A DNA stretch of 64,000 nt from Poseidonibacter lekithochrous (lineage in GTDB: Bacteria > Campylobacterota > Campylobacteria > Campylobacterales > Arcobacteraceae). Numbering within the stretch: position 1 is the stretch's first letter; each line of letters opens with the position of its first letter. The DNA is taken from assembly GCF_013283835.1 (NCBI RefSeq), contig NZ_CP054052.1, positions 868,001 to 932,000 on the forward strand. The letters run 5' to 3'. The notes beneath the pieces are model-generated. The model had not been told where the DNA came from. It saw nothing but the letters and a program-made list of their open reading frames with translations, and ran no database searches. This document shows, in pieces, positions 19,101 through 27,997 of this stretch. The position numbers and the translations under genes are program-made.

Positions 19101-19191
19101 TTCAACACTGTTAACTATGATTTTAGTTCCAGTTTATTATTCAATTTTTTATAAAAGTGAGAAATTAGTAGAGGTAAAAGAAAATGATTAA
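16132..19191 (+). CDS. RND family efflux transporter permease (AcrB/HAE1-like)
   Basis: The 1019-residue proton-driven pump has the RND pattern of two repeats of membrane helices, each with a large periplasmic loop. The helix-4 proton-relay motif reads G-M-L-V-D-N-A-I-V-V-V-D (about 397-408), so only the first of the AcrB Asp pair is kept and the second is Asn. The C-terminal half has L-S-G-M-L-I-K-N-A-I-V-L-V-D-E. It starts one base after the adaptor stop and overlaps the TolC gene by 8 bases. It is more like the shorter HAE1 proteins than E. coli AcrB. Confidence 0.95.
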   Translation: MNFAEFSIKNKLLIYILTFLCVGYAFIVFDKMGKLQDPEFTIKDALVITNYPGASALEVEKEVSDKLEETIQKLPYIKKIRTKNMDGQSLIIVSMKDKYNSKHLPQIWDELRKKISDESYKLPPRAQTPIVNDDFGDVYGIFFSVYGDDYTYDELKDYVDFLKKELILVDQVGKVSTFGEQQRAIFIEIKKEKLATLGITKAQIEQELYVRNLVSDFGKVNIGSEYISIKAKSISTVEKIGNIVIKGTSSKAQIFLKDIANIKDTYKEPSSEILHYDGHKAIGIGISTVKGGNVVAMGEKINEKLQELEEKKPLGMEISVISQQAEDVENAINSFMINLLEAVAIVVLVLLLFMGLRSGLIIGFVLFVTIASSFIFMPSLGIMLERISLGALIIALGMLVDNAIVVVDGILVRINKGKDAKESAIEVVKQTSMPLLAATLIAILAFAAIGLSQDSTGEFTQSLFYVVMISLGLSWVTAVTLTPLLAIKFLKPEKNADKKEANSSIVYRVYGALLKYSINHKFITLILAVSIFIFSLYNFQFLKHNFFPDSSRPQIMVDYFMPQGTSIEANEKNMLEIEKKVSQIEGVTHTSTFIGAGSLRFLLTYSPEHPNIAYSFMLVDVDDYEKSTRIKKAIEDTIKEQYPDISANAKNFILGPGEGGKVQAKIFGRDLNKLREYESKVKSIFEEASYAKGIRSDWRNRVKVIQPVISYEKANLNGISRDDISNAIQDTFEGRTVGVYREDNQLLPIILRSPDSERGDIKNIEGIQIFSPYANKMIPLKQLISSYKTVFEDDIIFEYNRKRAITIHADPISGKYGNDVLAQVKDKVDALEFEDGYYLEWHGEYKDSADAQKPISESIPLVIVLMMLIIIALFKSIKKMLIIWLTVPFILIGVVWGLLIMDTPFGFMSLLGLLSLSGMLIKNAIVLVDEIVLENEIEKKPLNIAIYNSGISRLRAVAMAALTTALGMVPLLFDVFFSSMAIVIIFGLMVSTLLTMILVPVYYSIFYKSEKLVEVKEND

Positions 19192-20413
19192 AAAGATTTT
19201 ATTAGTATCAGTATTTGCAAGTATAGCTTTGAGTAATACTCTTCCATCACTGCTTGAGAAAGCAATCAATAATAAAATAGTAGAAGCATCAAAAAATCAA
19301 ATTGATGCTTCAAAATTAGATTATAAGAGTTTAAAAAACTCTTATTTACCAAGTGTTCATTTAAACTCAAATTATTCAAATACTAGTAATGAAACTCCAT
19401 CTACTGCTAATAGTAGTTTTAATTCTTCTTTGAAACTTCAATATAATATTTATGATGGGGGAAGAAAAAACAATACTTATGACTCTTTTGAGTCAAAAAT
19501 AAAAATGCAAGATTTAAATCTAAATGATTTGAAAAATAAAATTGCATTAGATGTTGTATCTTTATATTTTAACTATTTATCATATGTGGAAACATACAAG
19601 GTAAAAGTTCAAGAAATAAAACAACTACAAACACAATATGAAAAACAAAAAAGATTCTTTGAAACAGAAACTATTGCTATTGATGAAGTTGAAAAAATCT
19701 TATCAAGGTTAGAGAATGCTAATGTTCAACTTCAAGAAATAGAACTTCAAAAACAAACAATCTTACATAACTTAGAGTATATAATAGGTGAGAAAGTAAA
19801 TATAAATAATGGTTCAAAAATTACAGAATCATCTGCATTAAATACTAAGTTAAGAGCAGATATAGAAGCTTTAGAGTATGAAATGCAAAGTGTGAAATCA
19901 GACGCAAAAGCATCAAAAAGTTCCCTATACCCACAAGTAAATATAGATAATACAATGAGCTATTATGACAATAACTTTGATAATAAAGCTTATGATCCAA
20001 ATGTAGATGCTCAAAATACTTTGATGGTAAATCTGTCATGGAAATTATTTGATTTTGATTCAACTAAAAAAACTTATGAAGCAAATATGAAAAGATATCA
20101 AGCTTTAAAATCTCAGTATGAATATGAAAAAAATAAAATGAATGTGGATTTAAGACTTGCATATAAATCTTATGAAATTTCAAAAATGAAAATCAAATCA
20201 GCTAATGCTTCACTAAAATCAGCAAATAGTACTTTTGATGCAATAGAAGCTAAGTACCAAAATTCATTAGTTGATAATGTAGCTTTCCTCGAAGCATTAA
20301 GTGAAAAGTATGATGCAATTAGTACATTAAAAAATGTCTTATATGAACTTGAAATCAAAAAAGCGAATATAATATATTATAGTGGAAAAAATATTATTGA
20401 TTATGTTAGGTAA
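19184..20413 (+). CDS. TolC family outer membrane efflux protein
   Basis: A 409-residue outer-membrane channel with an N-terminal signal peptide (about 1-18) and two related halves made of long helices and beta strands, as in the OEP family. Phrases such as N-I-Y-D-G-G and L-F-D-F-D mark the strand regions of the two halves. It overlaps the pump gene by 8 bases and completes the tripartite system. There is no obvious terminator after it. Confidence 0.93.
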   Translation: MIKKILLVSVFASIALSNTLPSLLEKAINNKIVEASKNQIDASKLDYKSLKNSYLPSVHLNSNYSNTSNETPSTANSSFNSSLKLQYNIYDGGRKNNTYDSFESKIKMQDLNLNDLKNKIALDVVSLYFNYLSYVETYKVKVQEIKQLQTQYEKQKRFFETETIAIDEVEKILSRLENANVQLQEIELQKQTILHNLEYIIGEKVNINNGSKITESSALNTKLRADIEALEYEMQSVKSDAKASKSSLYPQVNIDNTMSYYDNNFDNKAYDPNVDAQNTLMVNLSWKLFDFDSTKKTYEANMKRYQALKSQYEYEKNKMNVDLRLAYKSYEISKMKIKSANASLKSANSTFDAIEAKYQNSLVDNVAFLEALSEKYDAISTLKNVLYELEIKKANIIYYSGKNIIDYVR

Positions 20414-20464
20414 AACACTATTTAAACATTAAATTTATGTAGTATTAAAATAAAGGGGATTGTT

Positions 20465-21757
20465 ATGTTAAAAAAACTTTGGGTTCAAGTTGTACTTGGA
20501 ATGTTTTTAGGAATTGCTTTTGGATTAATACTTTCACCTAATGCTTTTGCTTTAGTTCCTGAACATATAGCATATGCAATTGCTCCATGGGTTGCTTTAG
20601 CTGGTAATGTATTTTTGGCTTTAATTAAAATGGTTGTAATTCCTTTGGTTATGAGTTCTATAATCTTAGGAATTACAAGTGCGGAAGATACACAAACCCT
20701 GAAAAGTTTAGGTGTTAAAATTGCACCGTATTTTGTATTTACAACTGTAGTTGCTGTAAGCATTGGAATTTTTATTGCTTTTTTAGTTCAACCCGGAGAT
20801 TTTGTATCCCCTGATGTTGTAAATTCTATATCAAGTGCTAGTGTAGTAGTAAAAGAAGTAACTCCTTTATCTCAAGTTTCAATTCCAGATATGATAGTAG
20901 GTTTAATCCCTGTGAATGTATCTCAAGCTGAACTTGATGGTAATATTTTATTTTTTGTGATCTTAGCTATTTTTGTTGGTGTTGCTATGATGAATATGGA
21001 AAATGATGATGCTAAACCTATGAAAGACTTAGCAAAATCTTTTCAAGCTTTTTCTATGAAAATTGTTGATTGGGCTATGAAATTAGCACCTTATGCTGTA
21101 TTTGGATTATTATCAAGTATTACTATTAAAATAGGTTTTGATGCTATTTCATCAATGTCTATGTATGTATTTACAGTGATTTTAGGATTATTTACTCTTT
21201 TATGTTTTTATCTTCTTATTGTTTATTTTGTAGGAAAAATAAAACCTCTTGATTTTTTAAGACAAATAAGAGAAGTACAACTAATGGCATTTTCAACATC
21301 AAGTTCAGCAGCAGTTATGCCTTTGTCTATGAAAACAGCAGAGGATAAACTAAATATCCCAACACCAATTTCAAAATTTGTAATACCTTTGGGTGCAACA
21401 ATTAATATGGATGGAACTGCTTTATACCAAGTAATTGCGGCTATATTTTTAACACAGTTATTTGGAGTTGATTTATCTTTAGTTGAAATTGTGATTTTAG
21501 CTCTTACAACTGTTGGCGCATCTATTGGAGCTCCTAGTACTCCGGGAGTTGGAATAGTAATACTTGCAACAATACTTCAAGGTATTGGTGTTCCAGTGGA
21601 GGGAATTGCACTTATTTTAGGAGTTGATAGAATCTTAGATATGTGTAGAACTACTATTAATGTAACTGGGGATTTAACAGCTTCTATTGTAATGAGAAGA
21701 TTAACAAGCTTTTCATCAAGTTCTAAAAAAATATCTGATGAAATAAAAGCAGCTTAA
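20465..21757 (+). CDS. Dicarboxylate/amino acid:cation symporter (DAACS/GltP-like)
   Basis: A 430-residue sodium- or proton-coupled uptake carrier for glutamate, aspartate or C4 acids in the inner membrane. The family signatures are present: the Ser-rich re-entrant loop (F-S-T-S-S-S-A-A-V-M-P), N-M-D-G-T-A-L-Y-Q, and the second loop G-A-P-S-T-P-G-V-G. Eight or so hydrophobic segments are visible. AAGGGG lies 8 bases before the start. Substrate not resolved. It is convergent with the APC permease gene. Confidence 0.93.
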   Translation: MLKKLWVQVVLGMFLGIAFGLILSPNAFALVPEHIAYAIAPWVALAGNVFLALIKMVVIPLVMSSIILGITSAEDTQTLKSLGVKIAPYFVFTTVVAVSIGIFIAFLVQPGDFVSPDVVNSISSASVVVKEVTPLSQVSIPDMIVGLIPVNVSQAELDGNILFFVILAIFVGVAMMNMENDDAKPMKDLAKSFQAFSMKIVDWAMKLAPYAVFGLLSSITIKIGFDAISSMSMYVFTVILGLFTLLCFYLLIVYFVGKIKPLDFLRQIREVQLMAFSTSSSAAVMPLSMKTAEDKLNIPTPISKFVIPLGATINMDGTALYQVIAAIFLTQLFGVDLSLVEIVILALTTVGASIGAPSTPGVGIVILATILQGIGVPVEGIALILGVDRILDMCRTTINVTGDLTASIVMRRLTSFSSSSKKISDEIKAA

Positions 21758-21779
21758 GAAGTAGGGTTCTACTTCTTAA
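21754..21779. terminator. Hairpin between convergent GltP-like and APC genes
   Basis: A perfect 11-bp stem (21754-21764 with 21769-21779) has a GGTT loop. It contains the stop codons of both converging genes. The T runs are weak, so it may act as a two-way transcription barrier. Confidence 0.65.
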
Positions 21780-22965
21780 AGTATGTGAATAAAAACAAAA
21801 TAGCAATTACAGCTAAAATATAAATATTTGAAAATAGTAAAATTACTGAAAAAACAAAAGTAAGAACAATTGCCCAAAATTTCAATAAACCTTTTTCAAA
21901 TAATATAATAGCTGTGATTAATCCAATAATTGCATTTGCAATAAAAAAACCATCTGCAAAAGCTACAAGATTATCCAAAGTAAGAAAACTCAAATAAACT
22001 AATACTAAAGTAATAATATATATAAAACTCAAAAAGTTTAATGCCCCAATTGGAGTACCATTTTTTAAATGTTTTGAGCTATATGAAGTAAACTCTAAAG
22101 ATGAGATAAGCCTAGCTACTCCACCTACAAATAAAATTAGAGTACCAATACACAAGATAATAGAAATAGAAGCTAATAGGGCATTAGAATAGCCTGCAAA
22201 GATTGGTTCTATTAACCATACAAGTTTAAACTCTTCATTCTTTGGAAACTCACCAAAACAAATAGATAAAGCAATTAGAATATAAACAAGTGATACAACA
22301 ACTGCTGAGAATATTACTGCATTTGTTAAAGTCTTTGATTTTTCAACTTCATTTGAATAATTACCAATTACTTCCCAACCTACTATTGCCCAAAATACTA
22401 AAAGAAAAGAGTATCCCATTTGTGAGATATCAATATTAGGTAGTGCAAAATTAAACTCATTAACATTTAGTAAAATATTTACACTTGATAGAAAAAAGAT
22501 AATAGTAATAGCAGAACTTACTATTAACATTAGTTTTCCTAAGAAATCTATTTTAATCAGTAGTAATATATATGTAAGAACATAAATATAAAAGCCTAAT
22601 TCAACTAATGAGCTATTAGGAAAGTACTCTAATACAAATTCTGCTGCAATTAATAAAACAGCAACAGGTCCAAAAAATACCGCACAGATTAAATAAAAAG
22701 AGGTAAGTAATTGATACTTCTTACCCATTGCTTCTTTTGTAGCTAAACTAACTCCCCCATCTCCTGGAAATAAAATAGCTAGTTTTCCAAAGATTAATGC
22801 AAAAGCAAATCCAAGACTTAATATTACTGCCCAAATAATTAATGAGAAGTTCTCAACCATGTTATATAACAATGGTGGAAGTAAAATAAGTCCAGAGCCT
22901 AAAATAGGACCAATAATAAGTCCTGATAAGGTTAGGGTGTTTAGTTTTTTACTTTGTGTGTTCAA
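21769..22965 (-). CDS. APC family amino acid permease
   Basis: A 398-residue inner-membrane protein with about 11-12 hydrophobic segments. The N-terminal phrase G-L-I-I-G-P-I-L-G-S-G-L-I-L-L-P-P is the unwound helix-1 signature of APC transporters, and G-D-G-G-V-S-L-A follows helix 2. It resembles YjeH-type amino-acid exporters more than uptake permeases, but direction cannot be decided. It overlaps the upstream DMT transporter gene by 17 bases, with an AraC regulator beyond; the three look like one unit. Confidence 0.88.
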   Translation of the reverse strand: MNTQSKKLNTLTLSGLIIGPILGSGLILLPPLLYNMVENFSLIIWAVILSLGFAFALIFGKLAILFPGDGGVSLATKEAMGKKYQLLTSFYLICAVFFGPVAVLLIAAEFVLEYFPNSSLVELGFYIYVLTYILLLIKIDFLGKLMLIVSSAITIIFFLSSVNILLNVNEFNFALPNIDISQMGYSFLLVFWAIVGWEVIGNYSNEVEKSKTLTNAVIFSAVVVSLVYILIALSICFGEFPKNEEFKLVWLIEPIFAGYSNALLASISIILCIGTLILFVGGVARLISSLEFTSYSSKHLKNGTPIGALNFLSFIYIITLVLVYLSFLTLDNLVAFADGFFIANAIIGLITAIILFEKGLLKFWAIVLTFVFSVILLFSNIYILAVIAILFLFTYFKK

Positions 22966-23857
22966 TGCTCTTCTTTTTAAAGATTTGAATATTATTTAGT
23001 ATTTTAACGGCAATAATAGTAAGAGCCGTTCCAATCATAATAGATAAACTAACTTCTTCACCTAAGAAGATAACACTAAGTATAATTGCAAATAATGGCA
23101 CTAGAAATACAAAAGAACTAACTTCATTTGTTCCTAGTTTTTCAATTCCAATAAAATATACAGTAGTTGCGAAAGTAGTAGATATAACTGCTAAACTAAT
23201 AATATTAATCCAAAATATTGAGTCATAAGTAGAATAATCTATTTTTTCAAACTCTACAAAGAATATACTTACAATTATTGTCATAATTACATACATATAA
23301 AATGTGAAAACCATTGGTGAAGTTTTTGTAATTTTCGAGCTAACAATAGTAAGAATAGGCCATAATATTGAACCTGCTAAGAAATAAATATTTTGAATTG
23401 AAAATATCTCTTCAATAGAGAAAGACCAAAAATTAAGCATTGTTAATACTCCAAGTGCTCCAAGACTTAAAGCAAAAAAATCTTTTCTTTGTATTTTTTT
23501 ACCAAAAAATATTGCCATAATCAAAAATGTATTAATAGGAATTAGAGTAGTAACCAATGCTCCCCCAAGTGATGCTGTACCATATTTTGTTCCTAAAAAA
23601 TAACACTTTAGATAAACGATCATAATAATTGCAGATACAACTGCAAGCATTAAACTTCTTTTGTTTATATGAAAGTATTTTCTTGAGAATATAAGTACAG
23701 GAGCTAATGTAATAATAGTAAATACGTTTCTAAAAAAGATTAATTCATATTCGTTCATATATGAGCTAAGTACTTTAGCATTAACCCATGAAGCTCCCCA
23801 TCCTGCCATTGCAAGGAACATTAAAGCATAAAATATATTTTTGTTTGTTTGTGTCAT
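22949..23857 (-). CDS. EamA/DMT family transporter
   Basis: A 302-residue protein with ten membrane segments arranged as two EamA repeats (about 10-140 and 155-290), typical of drug/metabolite exporters such as RhaT or YdcZ relatives. W-G-A-S-W-V-N-A-K in the first helix region and F-V-F-L-V-P-L-F-A-I-I-L-S in the second repeat are family-like. It lies 48 bases after the AraC regulator gene and overlaps the APC permease gene, so joint regulation is likely. Substrate unknown. Confidence 0.9.
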   Translation of the reverse strand: MTQTNKNIFYALMFLAMAGWGASWVNAKVLSSYMNEYELIFFRNVFTIITLAPVLIFSRKYFHINKRSLMLAVVSAIIMIVYLKCYFLGTKYGTASLGGALVTTLIPINTFLIMAIFFGKKIQRKDFFALSLGALGVLTMLNFWSFSIEEIFSIQNIYFLAGSILWPILTIVSSKITKTSPMVFTFYMYVIMTIIVSIFFVEFEKIDYSTYDSIFWINIISLAVISTTFATTVYFIGIEKLGTNEVSSFVFLVPLFAIILSVIFLGEEVSLSIMIGTALTIIAVKILNNIQIFKKKSIEHTK

Positions 23858-23905
23858 TGTTGTTCTTTAGTTTGTAAATTTATTGGAAGTATAAGAGAAA
23901 GTGAT

Positions 23906-24706
23906 TTATTTGTATAGAATAAAATTGCTTTCTTTTTGTAGTTCTTTAGGAGAATATCCATAGATTTTCCTAAAATTCCTAATAAAGTGTGACTGGTCAT
24001 TAAAACCAACACTAAAAGGAATGTGACTAAGTTTTTCACCACTTAGTATTAACTCTTTTGCTTTATGAACTCTTTGAGTTAGAATATATTGATGAGGTGT
24101 TAAGCCCATTTGTTTTTTGAATACTCTTAAAAAATGATATTTACTCAAATTAGAATTCATTGCTAACTCTTCAAGTGAAATATTTGTATCTAATAAGTCT
24201 TTTATATATTCAATTGAGTTTTTTACAATTAATTTATCATCAAATAAACCTGAATAATCTCTTGTTGTATCTGTATAGTTTTTTATTAAATAAGACATAG
24301 CATTTATAAGATTTGATTCCATAAGAAGCTTATCATTATTTTCATAAGCACTTAAAAAGAAGTTTAATAATAAATGATATAAAGTCATGTCTTCAATAAT
24401 ATGTTTTGTAAAAATTGGTATCTTTTTTTCAAAATATACTTGTTCATGTATTTGTGCTAAAAGCTCAATTTTTGGATAAAAATTAGTATATTTCCATGAG
24501 TCAGAGTTCCCGTAGTGAACTTCTCCTGGGTTAATAATTCTAGTTGAATTTTTATATGAAAGTGTAGTTTGATTTTGATTTATTGATTGAAATTTTCCAT
24601 CATGAGTTAATCCAATAGTATAAGTATCATGGAAGTGTTTTGAGAACTTTCCATTAGAGCTTTCTATATTTTCAAAGATTGTTTCATTTAATGATTCTAA
24701 TTTCAT
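23906..24706 (-). CDS. AraC family transcriptional regulator
   Basis: A 266-residue protein with an N-terminal cupin-like effector domain (H-F-H-D-T-Y-T-I-G; I-I-N-P-G-E-V-H) and a C-terminal pair of helix-turn-helix motifs (S-L-E-E-L-A-M-N-S-N-L-S-K-Y-H-F; G-F-N-D-Q-S-H-F-I-R-N-F). It is first in the run AraC-DMT-APC, so it probably activates the two transporter genes in response to a small molecule such as an amino acid. The layout matches LysE/RhtB-type exporter regulators. Confidence 0.9.
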   Translation of the reverse strand: MKLESLNETIFENIESSNGKFSKHFHDTYTIGLTHDGKFQSINQNQTTLSYKNSTRIINPGEVHYGNSDSWKYTNFYPKIELLAQIHEQVYFEKKIPIFTKHIIEDMTLYHLLLNFFLSAYENNDKLLMESNLINAMSYLIKNYTDTTRDYSGLFDDKLIVKNSIEYIKDLLDTNISLEELAMNSNLSKYHFLRVFKKQMGLTPHQYILTQRVHKAKELILSGEKLSHIPFSVGFNDQSHFIRNFRKIYGYSPKELQKESNFILYK

Positions 24707-24770
24707 AAGATATTATAACGAAAAAGTTATGTTAAAAATAGTATAAAGTTGCGATTAAGTTTCGAGTTTT

Positions 24771-24797
24771 AAAAGCAGCTGTAATTAAGCTGCTTTT
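24771..24797 (-). terminator. Terminator overlapping the end of nhaA
   Basis: A perfect 10-bp stem (24771-24780 with 24788-24797) encloses the nhaA stop codon (24785-24787) in its loop. On the minus strand the right arm ends TTTT. The last Lys-Lys-Ala-Ala codons form one arm. Confidence 0.7.
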
Positions 24798-26068
24798 TTT
24801 GCGTTTAAAATTAAGAATACACCAATTACAGCTGCTACAAAAGAGGCTGCAAAAACACCTAATTTAACTGCTGCAATAATATCTTCATCTAAGAATGCTA
24901 AGTGAGTAATAAAAATTGACATTGTAAATCCAATACCACCTAAGAACCCAACTGCTAGTACTTCATTCCAAGAGATATTCTCAGGTTTTTTAATAATTTT
25001 CAGTTTTGTTGCTAAGTATGTAAAACCTAAAATACCAATAGGTTTACCAATTACTAGTCCCGCAACTACTCCTAAAACAATCATTAAATTTGCATTTACT
25101 GTAGAGAAGTCTATAATAACTCCCGCATTTGAAAAAGCAAATAAAGGCATAATAATAAATGCAGATAAACCATGTAAGTTATGCTCTAACCTAACTAGTG
25201 GATTTTGAACCTTATCATAGTTATGCGCAATATTTTCTAGGGAGTCAATTTGATGATGATTTAATATAGGTATTTCATCTATATGTTTTTCGAAATCTTT
25301 AACATCTCTTTTTGTATCTTTAATAAACTTTCTTTCGTCCATAAATGATCTAATTGGAATAGCAAAGGCTAATAAAACACCTGCAATAGTCGCGTGAATA
25401 CCAATTGCATGGATATAAATCCATAATGCAATACCTAAAATTAAATAAGGTAAAAGTTTTGTAACACCTTTAATATTAAGTAACCAAATAATTCCATATA
25501 TAATACCTGCATGTACAAAGTATTGACTTTGAATATCACTAGTATATACAGTAGCAACAACTAAAACTGCGCCTAAATCATCAACAACAGCAAGGGCTAC
25601 TAAAAATAGTTTTAATGCAGGATTTACTCGTGTTCCTAAAAGCATTAAAATACCAAGGGCAAAAGCAATATCTGTGGCCATTGGAATACCAAAACCTAAG
25701 GGATTATTAGGGTTGAAAGCTACATAAACTAAAGCTGGAATTACCATTCCACCAATGGCTGCAACTATTGGAAAAGATGCTTTTGAAACAGATGATAATT
25801 CACCTATTAACATTTCTCTTTTGATTTCAAGCCCTACCATTAGGAAAAATAGTGCCATTAAAGCATCATCAATCCAATAAGTCAGCGTCATTGACATTTC
25901 TATATTACCTATATTCATACCAAGTGGCATGTGCCATAAGTCGTAATAAGCCTGACCTAGACTAGAGTTTGCAACAATAACAGCAGCAACAGTTGCAATA
26001 AAAAGAAGAACACCACTTAGGGCTTCTTTGTTAATAAACTTTTCTAGGGTAATTAATGGATGCATCAT
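24785..26068 (-). CDS. nhaA: Na+/H+ antiporter NhaA
   Basis: A 427-residue electrogenic sodium/proton antiporter of the inner membrane. The twin ion-binding aspartates are in V-V-D-D-L-G-A-V, and G-L-E-I-K-R-E is the pH-sensor region of helix 2. A soluble loop of about 50 residues, rich in charge (after M-D-E-R-K), lies between membrane segments and is longer than in E. coli NhaA. The gene follows the Fur-family gene by 17 bases on the same strand, an odd pairing. Its role is salt and pH homeostasis, consistent with a marine or brackish organism. Confidence 0.96.
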   Translation of the reverse strand: MMHPLITLEKFINKEALSGVLLFIATVAAVIVANSSLGQAYYDLWHMPLGMNIGNIEMSMTLTYWIDDALMALFFLMVGLEIKREMLIGELSSVSKASFPIVAAIGGMVIPALVYVAFNPNNPLGFGIPMATDIAFALGILMLLGTRVNPALKLFLVALAVVDDLGAVLVVATVYTSDIQSQYFVHAGIIYGIIWLLNIKGVTKLLPYLILGIALWIYIHAIGIHATIAGVLLAFAIPIRSFMDERKFIKDTKRDVKDFEKHIDEIPILNHHQIDSLENIAHNYDKVQNPLVRLEHNLHGLSAFIIMPLFAFSNAGVIIDFSTVNANLMIVLGVVAGLVIGKPIGILGFTYLATKLKIIKKPENISWNEVLAVGFLGGIGFTMSIFITHLAFLDEDIIAAVKLGVFAASFVAAVIGVFLILNAKKAA

Positions 26069-26085
26069 AAGTATTTCCTCTTAAA

Positions 26086-26451
26086 TTATTTTAAACAGTT
26101 TGGACAAATGCCTTTTATAATAATATTATCTACTTGATAACCTTGAAGATTGAAATCTAATTTTTCATGTATGCATTCAATGTTTGAGCATACAGAACAA
26201 ATAAAATGAGAATGTTTGATTTTTTGAATTTCAAAATATCTTTTTTTATCATTTGATTCAAAAGAACTGATAATATTCTCTTCTTCAAACTTTGTTATGT
26301 TTCTATAAAAAGTCGCCTTGTCCATTGCAAGTTGGTCTTTTATATCTTCATAAGACAGAGGTTTATCCCACTGTAATAAGATTTCTAAAATTGCTTTTCG
26401 AGCCGTAGTTAGTTTTATGTTTTTTTCATGTATTAATGTTTCTATATTCAT
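26086..26451 (-). CDS. Fur family transcriptional regulator
   Basis: A 121-residue metal-dependent repressor with a winged helix (S-Y-E-D-I-K-D-Q-L-A-M-D-K-A-T-F-Y-R-N-I) and dimer domain. H-S-H-F is the usual regulatory-metal region. C-S-V-C and C-P-N-C supply a four-Cys structural zinc site as in Fur/Zur/PerR. It is short, lacking the extra N-terminal stretch of classical Fur. Without the full metal-site pattern I cannot say which metal it senses; Zur is attractive given the zinc genes 2.5 kb away, but nhaA is its immediate neighbour. Confidence 0.85.
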   Translation of the reverse strand: MNIETLIHEKNIKLTTARKAILEILLQWDKPLSYEDIKDQLAMDKATFYRNITKFEEENIISSFESNDKKRYFEIQKIKHSHFICSVCSNIECIHEKLDFNLQGYQVDNIIIKGICPNCLK

Positions 26452-26567
26452 GGATAATATTATATCTAGTTATTTTTAAACTCAGTTGTGTATAAGTGCA
26501 GGAAATTGAATATTACTTTTAAGTCAAATAGTCATATACTATTTTGATACATTTTTATTAGGATAAA

Positions 26568-26595
26568 CAAACCTCTTTATGCTAGTAAAGAGATT
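26568..26595 (-). terminator. Terminator after porin-like gene
   Basis: An 11-bp stem with one mismatch (AAACCTCTTTA with TAAAGAGATTT) has a 6-base loop and is followed on the minus strand by a modest T-rich tail (TTTGTTTA). Confidence 0.55.
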
Positions 26596-26608
26596 TGAAT
26601 ATTTTTAT

Positions 26609-27796
26609 TTAAAACTTGATGTTTATAGAATGCATTGCATTTTGAATATCATCAAGGTTACCTTGATCAAAAGATGCTGCTGCATATTGTATTTTGTAAG
26701 TTACATCTTTTGCAATTTTATATTGAAGTCCTAGGTTATATTCAGTAATTTCTAGGTCTTTATTTAAGCTATTAAGAGTTGCTTTTTTTATAGAGTGTGA
26801 AGCTATTGTAGCTTCAATTAGTAATTCAGGGTTAATATCATATTTAACTTGTCCAGATAATAAAACTGTATCTCCATATCCACCAACTCTTCCAAGAGTT
26901 GCAATTGCACCATTTGTTGGTGATGTTAAATAAGAAGCTTCTAAATCTCCACCTGCTACATAACCATCTTCTGTTGAAATAGCAATGGCACCAATTTTTA
27001 ATCTATCAAATTGTTTAGCAACATTTAAATACATTCCTAATGCTTCTAAATCTACTTTTTTACCACCAGAGTATTTATCTCCGCCATTTTGTTGAACTTG
27101 TGCTTGTAGTTCAAGTCCTACAATTTCTCCACTAGCAAAGGCATCAACAAAGAATCCTTTTGTATCTCTAAATGTTTTTCCACCATCATCAGATCTATTA
27201 TCTTGTAATGATACGTATCTACCACCTAGTAATAATTTATCAATAGTAATTTGTCCACCAAGACCATAAGCATCATAATCACCATCTCCTGTTGAAGAAC
27301 CTAATTGACCATTACTACTATTATAAGCACCTTCAACCGCTTTATAATCAAATCCATATAATAAAGTATTTTCAATACCTGTATATCCAATAAACGCTAA
27401 ATCAATTTTGTCATTGTGAGAACCATAAAAAGGTGTTCCATAAGTATCATTAACTCTACCTGCATAAACAAAGAAGTCTTTTAATGGTACAAGAACACTT
27501 GCCTCATCCCATTCAACATTTTTATCACTTGTTTTTCCCCAAGTATCATTATCTAAAACAACTCTTGAATGAATTTTCACCCCTGAATCTGTTGTAGTAT
27601 TAAGATTTATTCTTATTCTAGAGTCATAAGTCTCTTTTGCTTTATCACTATTACTTGTTATTCCCGAAGTTGAAATACCTCTTACTCTTGCATCACCTTC
27701 AATTTCTAAGTTTGATAAAAGACTTAATTCAGCACCTAATGCTGAAGACGATATTACTAATGATGTAGCTACAGATGCTAATCTTTTCTTATTCAT
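26609..27796 (-). CDS. Porin-like outer membrane beta-barrel protein
   Basis: A 395-residue protein with a signal peptide (about 1-21, ending A-L-G-A). It is followed by alternating polar and hydrophobic strands typical of outer-membrane porins (D-S-R-I-R-I-N-L-N; V-K-I-H-S-R-V-V-L-D; Y-K-I-Q-Y-A-A-A-S-F), and ends in Phe after I-N-I-K, a BAM recognition form. It resembles the major Campylobacterota porins in length. It is monocistronic with an ~80-base AT-rich leader and a terminator. Function: diffusion of small solutes; no specificity visible. Confidence 0.8.
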   Translation of the reverse strand: MNKKRLASVATSLVISSSALGAELSLLSNLEIEGDARVRGISTSGITSNSDKAKETYDSRIRINLNTTTDSGVKIHSRVVLDNDTWGKTSDKNVEWDEASVLVPLKDFFVYAGRVNDTYGTPFYGSHNDKIDLAFIGYTGIENTLLYGFDYKAVEGAYNSSNGQLGSSTGDGDYDAYGLGGQITIDKLLLGGRYVSLQDNRSDDGGKTFRDTKGFFVDAFASGEIVGLELQAQVQQNGGDKYSGGKKVDLEALGMYLNVAKQFDRLKIGAIAISTEDGYVAGGDLEASYLTSPTNGAIATLGRVGGYGDTVLLSGQVKYDINPELLIEATIASHSIKKATLNSLNKDLEITEYNLGLQYKIAKDVTYKIQYAAASFDQGNLDDIQNAMHSINIKF

Positions 27797-27940
27797 ATTC
27801 TTCTCCTCTTTTTTTGTTTTAAATGTTTGCTTATTAATTTACTATTTACAAATTCGCAAAAACTCAATAGTAAAATTAATAAGCTGTGTTGCGCACTATA
27901 TAAATACTTTGAAAATCTCTTTCAAAACATTTTGTGAGGG

Positions 27941-27985
27941 AAGTATATATTGGAATTATAGCTCATAAATAGCCTATTTATGGGC
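27941..27985 (-). repeat. Flanking repeat A of the RAYT gene, with hairpin
   Basis: The stretch AAGTATATATTGGAATTATA and the following GC resemble repeat B at 28861. A 10-bp hairpin (27961-27970 with 27976-27985) ends it, next to TTTGGGGTCAGGTC, a motif like those I recall at RAYT gene ends. It lies just past the transposase stop. Confidence 0.5.
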
Positions 27986-27997
27986 TTTGGGGTCAGG

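Noticed and set aside
23854-24042. A short minus-strand ORF at the end of the AraC gene
   Set aside because: Other-frame shadow of the AraC HTH region; no ribosome site.
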